A stretch of 16,102 nucleotides of DNA from Flavobacterium psychrophilum (GTDB lineage: Bacteria > Bacteroidota > Bacteroidia > Flavobacteriales > Flavobacteriaceae), in NCBI GenBank assembly GCA_943325515.2, contig CALPPS020000058.1:1-16102 (forward strand), in the 5' to 3' direction. Shown piece by piece: positions 7,571 to 12,272 of the stretch. A program made the position numbers and the translations under genes. The notes under the pieces were generated by a model. It searched no databases. It worked only from the letters and a program-made list of their open reading frames with translations, and was not told the origin of the DNA. Position 1 is the stretch's first letter. Every line of letters begins with the position of its first letter.

Positions 7571-8929
7571 TTAGTCTAAAATCTTATACAATTTATCAGA
7601 CAAACGAATACGGAAAGGCAAACTCATAGTTACTTTATCTCCAGCTCTTGCCAAAGTATTTTCACTTCCGTTTACAAACATTTTTTCTAAAATTAAAATT
7701 TCATTTCCAGTGGTTGGACCCGAAATTAGAATTTTATCGCCAATGTTTAATTCGTTATTTTCAATAAAAAAAAGCGCAACACTTGCTTTGGTATAATAGT
7801 GTACTGCTTTGCCAATAAGTATTTTTTTAGTTTTAATTTTTTGGCGAATATCTTCTGGTTTTTGGGCAAAAGCCAATGATTTATCTGATAGTTCACCCGA
7901 ATGCTTGAACAATAATTTATCTGATTTCCCTTTTCTGAAAATCATATTTCCGTTTTTCACACCTCGGCGCAATTTTACTTGCTCAACTAATGGCATATGA
8001 ATGATGTCTCGACATTCAGAAGAACAACAATTTTCCATGGCAGATTTGCACTCGTCACATTGAATAAATAATAAATGGCACCCTTCATTTTCACAATTAG
8101 TGTGATTATCACAAGGTTTTCCACATTGGTGACATTGCGAAACAATATCATCGGTAATGCGTTCGCCCAAACGATGATCAAAAACGAAATTTTTGCCAAT
8201 GAATTTGCTTTCTATATTTTCTTCTTTAATCTGTTTGGCATAATTGATAATGCCGCCTTCAAGCTGAAATACATTTTTAAAACCTTGGTGTTTGAAATAG
8301 GCAGAAGCTTTTTCACAACGAATTCCGCCAGTGCAGTACATAACAAGGTTTTTATCTTCTTTAAAATCTTTTAGTTGTTCGTTTATGATTGGTAAACTTT
8401 CTCTAAAAGTTTCCACATCTGGAGTTATTGCCCCTTTGAAATGGCCAATTTCACTTTCGTAATGATTTCTAAAATCGACTACAATAGTGTTTGGATTTTC
8501 TAAAATTTCATTGAATGCTGCCGCTTTCAAATGCACACCAATGTTGGTTACATCAAATGTTTCGTCATTCAAACCATCGGCTACAATTTTGTCCCGAACT
8601 TTTATAGTGAGTTTCAAGAATGAATGATCGTCTTGTTCTACAGCAACATTCAAACGAATGTTTTTCATAAAATCATAGACCTCTAAAGTTTCTCGAAAAG
8701 CTTCCATATTTTCTGCCGGAATTGACATTTGTGCATTAATTCCTTCTTTGGCTACATAGGTTCGCCCAAGAGCATCGAGCTGGTTCCAAGCAATAAATAA
8801 ATCGTCGCGAAATTGTTTTGGATCTTTAATTTTGGCATACGCATAGAAGGACAAAGTAAGTCTTTGTTTGCCGGCTTGGTCAATAAGTTCGGCTCTTTCT
8901 TCTGCGCTTAAGGTGTTATACAGTTGCAT
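7571..8929 (-). CDS. trhO: tRNA uridine(34) hydroxylase TrhO with an extra C-terminal barrel domain
   Basis: A rhodanese-family enzyme that makes 5-hydroxyuridine at tRNA position 34 using O2, acting in the cytosol. The N-terminal ferredoxin-like region (about 22-110) precedes a rhodanese domain (about 125-235) with the active-site loop YCTGGIRCEKA (198-208, catalytic Cys199). A cysteine-rich region follows at 266-306 (ten cysteines, several as CxxC), then a basic strip ending in NGNMIFRKGK. The E. coli enzyme is about 350 residues and ends near that point; this one has 452. The added part (about 367-452) contains LIGKAVHYYTKASVALFF, ELNIGDKILISGP and a final RIRLSDKLYKI. It resembles the C-terminal barrel of U32 peptidases and EF-Tu domain 2-like folds. 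The gene has its own promoter 56 nt upstream, and a terminator isolates it from the bacilliredoxin gene. The TrhO call is firm; the domain call is by eye. Confidence 0.94.
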   Translation of the reverse strand: MQLYNTLSAEERAELIDQAGKQRLTLSFYAYAKIKDPKQFRDDLFIAWNQLDALGRTYVAKEGINAQMSIPAENMEAFRETLEVYDFMKNIRLNVAVEQDDHSFLKLTIKVRDKIVADGLNDETFDVTNIGVHLKAAAFNEILENPNTIVVDFRNHYESEIGHFKGAITPDVETFRESLPIINEQLKDFKEDKNLVMYCTGGIRCEKASAYFKHQGFKNVFQLEGGIINYAKQIKEENIESKFIGKNFVFDHRLGERITDDIVSQCHQCGKPCDNHTNCENEGCHLLFIQCDECKSAMENCCSSECRDIIHMPLVEQVKLRRGVKNGNMIFRKGKSDKLLFKHSGELSDKSLAFAQKPEDIRQKIKTKKILIGKAVHYYTKASVALFFIENNELNIGDKILISGPTTGNEILILEKMFVNGSENTLARAGDKVTMSLPFRIRLSDKLYKILD

Positions 8930-8985
8930 GCTATAAACGGTTAAGTGAGAAATAGGTTGTGAACTCTAAATGGAAGAATTCGAAG

Positions 8986-8993
8986 CAAAGATA
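8986..8993 (-). promoter_or_regulatory. -7 element of trhO
   Basis: TATCTTTG on the minus strand is an exact TAnnTTTG box, 56 nt before the trhO ATG. No TTTG is seen at the usual -33 distance. It adjoins the TTTGAAAATG repeats and lies 36 nt past the bacilliredoxin terminator stem. Confidence 0.5.
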
Positions 8994-9028
8994 ATTTGAA
9001 AATTTGAAAATGACCTAATTTGAAAATG
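8993..9028. repeat. TTTGAAAATG-type mini-repeats between trhO and the bacilliredoxin gene
   Basis: TTTGAAAAT-like units start at 8995, 9003 and 9019, and the last two read TTTGAAAATG exactly. The same word occurs twice on the minus strand in the scoA-scoB spacer, which suggests a dispersed intergenic repeat. Confidence 0.6.
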
Positions 9029-9029
9029 A

Positions 9030-9060
9030 AAAAGCCTTTTGAAATTTTCAAAAGGCTTTT
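9030..9060 (-). terminator. Rho-independent terminator of the bacilliredoxin gene
   Basis: A perfect 15-bp inverted repeat (9030-9044 against 9046-9060, arms AAAAGCCTTTTGAAA) around one central base. On the minus strand the stem ends in GGCTTTTT, giving the U-run. It starts 18 nt past the stop of the bacilliredoxin gene and upstream of the trhO promoter, so it separates the two units. Confidence 0.85.
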
Positions 9061-9078
9061 GTAATATGTTTTTTCTGA

Positions 9079-9489
9079 TTAACAGAACTCTGCGTAGGCA
9101 TCTTTTAAGTTTTCAGCAATTAATTCAGCTGGTCTGCCTTCAATGTGATGGCGCTCCAGCATGTGGACTAATTCGCCGTTTTTGAACAAAGCCATACTTG
9201 GTGAAGAGGGAGGAAAAGGGAACATGTGTTGACGCGCTGCGTCTACTGCCTCTTTATCAACTCCTGCAAAAACCGTAATTAAATGATCCGGTTTTTTTGC
9301 GCCATCTAAACTCATTTTTGCTCCTGGACGTGCGTTTCTTGCTGCACAACCGCAGACTGAGTTTACAACAACTAAGGTTGTTCCGTCTGCCTTGATAGCA
9401 TTTTCTACATCTGCTGCAGTATATAATTCTTGAAAACCAACTTGTGATAACTCTGCACGCATTGGCAATACCATTTCTTCTGGGTACAT
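9079..9489 (-). CDS. BrxA/BrxB-family bacilliredoxin
   Basis: A 136-residue thioredoxin-fold protein of the YphP/YqiW (DUF1094) family. These proteins remove bacillithiol from S-bacillithiolated proteins in the cytosol. The active site is NSVCGCAARNARPGA, with the CGC pair at Cys46 and Cys48. Further family blocks are LPMRAELSQVGFQEL at the start, FPPSSPSMALFKNGE in the middle and MLERHHIEGRPAE. The last residue is Cys136, a feature also present in the Bacillus proteins. The ATG at 9489 gives the family length. It stands alone: a perfect terminator follows, and its promoter lies 92 nt upstream. A bacillithiol supply (BshA/B/C) would be expected elsewhere in the genome but cannot be seen here. 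Confidence 0.94.
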   Translation of the reverse strand: MYPEEMVLPMRAELSQVGFQELYTAADVENAIKADGTTLVVVNSVCGCAARNARPGAKMSLDGAKKPDHLITVFAGVDKEAVDAARQHMFPFPPSSPSMALFKNGELVHMLERHHIEGRPAELIAENLKDAYAEFC

Positions 9490-9495
9490 ATTTTT

Positions 9496-9552
9496 AAATT
9501 TTAGATTTGAAATATTAAATTTTAGATTTTATTCCGCTACGCTCCATAAAAT
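9496..9552. repeat. Direct and inverted repeats in the bacilliredoxin leader
   Basis: AAATTTTAGATTT occurs at 9496-9508 and again at 9517-9529 (period 21). Next to it ATTTTAT (9526-9532) and ATAAAAT (9546-9552) form a 7-bp inverted repeat around TCCGCTACGCTCC, the only GC-rich patch in the leader. On the minus strand the same patch carries a 10-codon open frame starting ATGGAGCGTAGC. Function is unknown. Confidence 0.55.
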
Positions 9553-9581
9553 TCGGTAAAGCCTCGGGTTAAAATCTGATG

Positions 9582-9589
9582 CAAAGATA
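9582..9589 (-). promoter_or_regulatory. -7 element of the bacilliredoxin gene
   Basis: TATCTTTG on the minus strand is an exact TAnnTTTG match, 92 nt before the ATG. A weak TTTA lies 23 nt upstream at 9616-9613. The implied leader of about 88 nt contains the repeats at 9496-9552. Confidence 0.5.
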
Positions 9590-9640
9590 AAGAGAATTCT
9601 AAACGTGCCTTTTAAAGAAGTCATAAAAATTTGTTATGTT

Positions 9641-9648
9641 TACTTTTT
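9641..9648 (+). promoter_or_regulatory. Weak -7 candidate for the three-helix membrane protein
   Basis: TACTTTTT lies 14 nt before the ATG at 9663, the same distance as in front of the SpmAB fusion and the ZIP gene. It lacks the final G, and no -33 box is visible. It favours the ATG at 9663 over the one at 9636. Confidence 0.25.
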
Positions 9649-9662
9649 CAAAAATAAATTTT

Positions 9663-10031
9663 ATGGAATTTTTAGAACAATTAGATAGGTTTTACATTCA
9701 CTTTGGATTGTTACTTGTATTTGCAATTGGCTATTTCTTTGTGCAAAGAAAAAACAATTTCAAGTTAATGTTGCATTACCTTTTATTTGTTTATGGCATA
9801 GCTATTTTGTTATTGTCGCTTACAATTCCACATGTTTTTTCAGGGTTTCCATATGATGTTTCTGATTTAGAAAATAAAAAAAGATTGTTATATCATTTAC
9901 AAAGAAATAATGAAGCGCTTGTTCAAACCACAGAAGCTTTTCGTGAATTAATTTTTATAACATTTTTGATTCTAGTTAGCGTTATTGCTAAAATTATCAA
10001 ACATTTTAAAATTGATAATTCGGCGCAATAA
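9663..10031 (+). CDS. Small three-helix membrane protein of unknown function
   Basis: A 122-residue protein that I do not recognise. Three hydrophobic segments are visible: about 11-27 (YIHFGLLLVFAIGYFFV), 36-55 (MLHYLLFVYGIAILLLSLTI) and 94-112 (RELIFITFLILVSVIAKII). A polar loop of about 40 residues lies between the second and third helices. There is no signal peptide beyond the first helix and no known motif. An ATG at 9636 would add nine residues, but the candidate -7 box would then fall inside the coding region, so the later ATG is preferred. The final 60 nt overlap the 3' end of crtY on the opposite strand. It has no same-strand neighbour close enough to form an operon. Confidence 0.68.
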   Translation: MEFLEQLDRFYIHFGLLLVFAIGYFFVQRKNNFKLMLHYLLFVYGIAILLLSLTIPHVFSGFPYDVSDLENKKRLLYHLQRNNEALVQTTEAFRELIFITFLILVSVIAKIIKHFKIDNSAQ

Positions 10032-11183
10032 TGCTTTTAAAAATGGTAAAGATGGACATTTTGACATTATAACAACATCTTCCCACAGCGTTGTTTCTTC
10101 ATCTAAAAATTTAAAGATCATGGTGGGATTTCCTTTTTTGAAAAGAGAAGAAAATATCTTTGACCCTAATTCATTATTTTTGTGTAAAACGTCGATAAAG
10201 AGTAAATCATAAAGCCAAAATTTATCCATTTTATGGAATTTTTTAAAACTTCTATTGACCGAAGTCGAAGCATCATTCTCGTTTTGAAGAAAGTTGACTA
10301 AGGCTTTCGATTTTTTGGTGACATTTTTAAATGTAAAACCAGTGCTCGCTTTTGTCCAACCACCAGCAGAACCAATATTAATGATGTTTTTGGTGTTATG
10401 CTTCCAAAATTTGTAACAAGTCATAGGGATATTTCCCTTTTCTTTTTCAACGATTTCGTAATCAGTAATTCCTAATTTTTGAATGTATTTTTGGATTTCT
10501 GTTTCATATTCTTCGGTTGCAAGCAAGTCAGCTGAAAAAAGTGTATACTCCAATAATGCTTCGGTTGAAGAAGTAGGCAAAATATACATAAAACGGGTGT
10601 TCCCTCTTTGTTCCACGGAAAAATCCATAAAAGTTGCTGCATTTGGATTAAAAACAGCTTCTTTACTTTTGATGAACCAGCCAATAAAATGCTGGTGTAG
10701 CAATGGATATTCCGACTGTTTTTTTACGAGTTCTGGGTTGAAAATTGAATTAAAAATTCTATCACAAGTGTAGCTTTCTTCCAAACCGTTTGCAATTGTT
10801 TTTACTTCGCAATAGTCTTCAAATTCTTGAAAATGGATTACTTTTTTGTGGGCAAAATGGATATTTTTATTTTTAGATAGTAAGTCAAACATCATGTTAT
10901 AGAAATCCAAGCCACGCAACATTTTATATTGATAATGTTTCAGGTCTAGATTTCGTTGAAAGTTTTCATTAGCAAAAAGTGCAACATCCCATTTTTTTGA
11001 CAAAATAGAATCAAACATAGAGGTATCGTCCCAAAAACACCAGGTTCTATCATTGCTCTTTTTTGGATCTTGATCAATCAATAAAATAGTTTTATCCTGA
11101 AATTTATCAGACACTATCATTTCATAAACTGTCATCAAAGCGGATAAACCTGCGCCAGTAAAAATGTAGTCGTATTGTTTCAC
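9972..11183 (-). CDS. crtY: Lycopene beta-cyclase, CrtY type
   Basis: A flavin-dependent cyclase that closes the ends of lycopene to beta-rings, on the way to beta-carotene and zeaxanthin pigments, at the membrane surface. The 403-residue protein starts with a dinucleotide-binding segment (YDYIFTGAGLSALM, 4-17). The family blocks follow: NDRTWCFW (44-51), FMYILPTSSTEALLEYTLFS (198-217), GNIPMTCY (250-257) and NIGSAGGWTKASTGFTF (269-285). No ATG fits the N-terminus. GTG at 11183 is chosen because it gives the usual family start and lies 30 nt after an exact -7 box. The longer frame to a TTG at 11285 would run through both divergent promoters and into the ZIP gene. No crtB, crtI or crtZ lies nearby, so the gene is separated from the rest of its pathway. 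The 3' end overlaps the small membrane protein by 60 nt. Confidence 0.92.
   Translation of the reverse strand: MKQYDYIFTGAGLSALMTVYEMIVSDKFQDKTILLIDQDPKKSNDRTWCFWDDTSMFDSILSKKWDVALFANENFQRNLDLKHYQYKMLRGLDFYNMMFDLLSKNKNIHFAHKKVIHFQEFEDYCEVKTIANGLEESYTCDRIFNSIFNPELVKKQSEYPLLHQHFIGWFIKSKEAVFNPNAATFMDFSVEQRGNTRFMYILPTSSTEALLEYTLFSADLLATEEYETEIQKYIQKLGITDYEIVEKEKGNIPMTCYKFWKHNTKNIINIGSAGGWTKASTGFTFKNVTKKSKALVNFLQNENDASTSVNRSFKKFHKMDKFWLYDLLFIDVLHKNNELGSKIFSSLFKKGNPTMIFKFLDEETTLWEDVVIMSKCPSLPFLKALLRRIINFKMFDNFSNNAN
9992..10020. repeat. Perfect 9-bp inverted repeat inside the convergent overlap
   Basis: AATTATCAA (9992-10000) and TTGATAATT (10012-10020) flank an 11-nt loop. The repeat lies entirely within the 60-nt region that codes on both strands for the ends of crtY and the three-helix protein. 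On the minus strand it is followed by TTAGC, on the plus strand by CGGCG, so a U-run is weak or absent. It may slow or end transcription from both sides; that is inference. Confidence 0.5.
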
Positions 11184-11213
11184 TTTGTAAAAAAAATTTT
11201 GAATTTGAATTCC

Positions 11214-11221
11214 CAAAAATA
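11214..11221 (-). promoter_or_regulatory. -7 element of crtY
   Basis: TATTTTTG on the minus strand matches TAnnTTTG exactly, 30 nt before the GTG at 11183. No clear TTTG is seen at -33. It faces away from the ZIP promoter 33 nt further on, so the two genes share a 93-nt divergent control region. Confidence 0.45.
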
Positions 11222-11254
11222 AGAGTATTCCCCTCGAAAAAATGATAAATGTAT

Positions 11255-11262
11255 TAGATTTG
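11255..11262 (+). promoter_or_regulatory. -7 element of the ZIP transporter gene
   Basis: TAGATTTG matches TAnnTTTG exactly and ends 14 nt before the ATG at 11277. No good -33 box is seen. A separate regulator site was looked for and not found. Confidence 0.45.
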
Positions 11263-11276
11263 TAAAAAAAATAATT

Positions 11277-12095
11277 ATGTTTCAAGTTGCAATTGATTAT
11301 TTCGAGAGTATTGATCCGATTTTAGCAGCGTTGTATGCCACACTTTTTACTTGGTTTTTGACAGCGTTTGGCGCTTCTTTTGTTTTCTTTTTCAAAACGA
11401 TGAACAGAGTTGTTTTGGATGGAATGCTTGGTTTTACTGGCGGGGTAATGGTAGCCGCTAGTTTTTGGAGTTTATTAGCACCCGCTATCGAAATGAGTGG
11501 AGGCGAAGGATTTACCAAAGTAATTCCGGCTTCTATTGGATTTTTTCTAGGTGCTTTGTTCATTTTTGGATTGGATAAAGTGTTACCTCATTTGCATATT
11601 AATTTTCAGGAAACGGAAGGTGTAAAATCACCTTGGCAGCGTACCACCTTATTGGTTTTAGCAATTACCTTACACAATATTCCTGAAGGCTTGGCCGTGG
11701 GAGTTTTGTTTGGAGGCGTAGCGGCAGGAATTCCTGAGGCGTCTATAGCTGGAGCATTGACCTTAGCTATCGGAATTGGAATTCAAAATTTTCCCGAAGG
11801 AATTGCAGTTTCTATGCCGTTACGCAGAATGGGAATGAGCAGAAGAAAGAGTTTTATGTACGGACAAGCGTCGGCTTTAGTAGAACCCGTTGCGGGAGTT
11901 TTGGGGGCAGTTGCAGTTACATTTTTTACGCCACTATTGCCTTATGCTCTAGCTTTTGCTGCAGGCGCCATGATTTTTGTAGTGGTGGAAGAGGTAATCC
12001 CTGAAACCCAACAAGATAACAATACAGATATTGCTACGCTTGGATTTATAGGTGGATTTATTCTAATGATGACATTGGATGTAGCGTTGGGTTAA
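11277..12095 (+). CDS. ZIP-family divalent metal transporter
   Basis: A 272-residue inner-membrane importer of the ZIP family (GufA/ZupT-like), which takes up Zn2+ and often Fe2+, Mn2+ or Co2+. About eight helices are visible. Helices 4 and 5 carry the metal-site motifs HNIPEG (133-138, His133, Asn134, Glu137) and QNFPEG (170-175, with Gln170 in place of the His that many relatives have). A later helix ends in VVVEEVIPE (235-243). A short histidine pair (HLH, 105-107) lies in the loop before helix 4, where many ZIPs have a longer His-rich loop. The gene is next to an Fe2+ uptake set on the other strand, and its stop overlaps that of the FeoB-associated gene by 4 nt. The metal preference cannot be told from sequence. 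Confidence 0.93.
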   Translation: MFQVAIDYFESIDPILAALYATLFTWFLTAFGASFVFFFKTMNRVVLDGMLGFTGGVMVAASFWSLLAPAIEMSGGEGFTKVIPASIGFFLGALFIFGLDKVLPHLHINFQETEGVKSPWQRTTLLVLAITLHNIPEGLAVGVLFGGVAAGIPEASIAGALTLAIGIGIQNFPEGIAVSMPLRRMGMSRRKSFMYGQASALVEPVAGVLGAVAVTFFTPLLPYALAFAAGAMIFVVVEEVIPETQQDNNTDIATLGFIGGFILMMTLDVALG

Positions 12096-12217
12096 TGACA
12101 ACCACAATCACCGCTGCCACAGTTCTTTTTTGATTTTGGTTTCCAAATAAATTTTCGAAACAAAAAACCAATGGCAACGAGTACTATTACATAAACTACT
12201 ATTTCTTGAATGTTCAT
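12092..12217 (-). CDS. FeoB-associated Cys-rich membrane protein
   Basis: A 41-residue protein. After MNIQ a single helix (about residues 5-20, EIVVYVIVLVAIGFLF) leads into a basic stretch (RKFIWKPKSKK) and ends NCGSGDCGCH, with Cys33, Cys38, Cys40 and His41. This layout (one helix, basic linker, C-terminal CxxxxCxCH) is that of the FeoB-associated Cys-rich family, thought to help FeoB in Fe2+ import. It is too short for most ORF filters but has the right promoter: TACCTTTG ends just 4 nt before the only ATG. The family usually sits directly behind feoB. Here a 2.2-kb receptor gene lies between the two. The stop overlaps the ZIP gene stop by 4 nt. Confidence 0.88.
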   Translation of the reverse strand: MNIQEIVVYVIVLVAIGFLFRKFIWKPKSKKNCGSGDCGCH

Positions 12218-12221
12218 ACAA

Positions 12222-12252
12222 CAAAGGTAAAAAGGTTCTCTTGTTTTTGAAA
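12222..12252 (-). promoter_or_regulatory. Promoter of the FeoB-associated gene
   Basis: On the minus strand, TTTC (12252-12249), a 19-nt spacer and TACCTTTG (12229-12222) fit the Bacteroidetes form with one change in the -33 box. The -7 box ends only 4 nt before the ATG at 12217, so the transcript should start at or very near the initiation codon. Confidence 0.5.
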
Positions 12253-12254
12253 CC
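12229..12254 (-). terminator. Weak candidate terminator of the receptor gene
   Basis: On the minus strand a short stem (GGTTT with GAACC, one G-U pair; 12254-12234) is followed by TTTTT (12233-12229), 18 nt past the receptor stop. The stem has only about five pairs. It overlaps the promoter of the FeoB-associated gene. Confidence 0.3.
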
Positions 12255-12272
12255 CATTATTGAATTATTATA

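Noticed and set aside
11184..11285. N-terminal extension of crtY to a TTG at 11285, hydrophobic enough to look like a membrane helix
   Set aside because: It runs through both divergent -7 boxes and into the ZIP start; the GTG at 11183 gives the normal family N-terminus.
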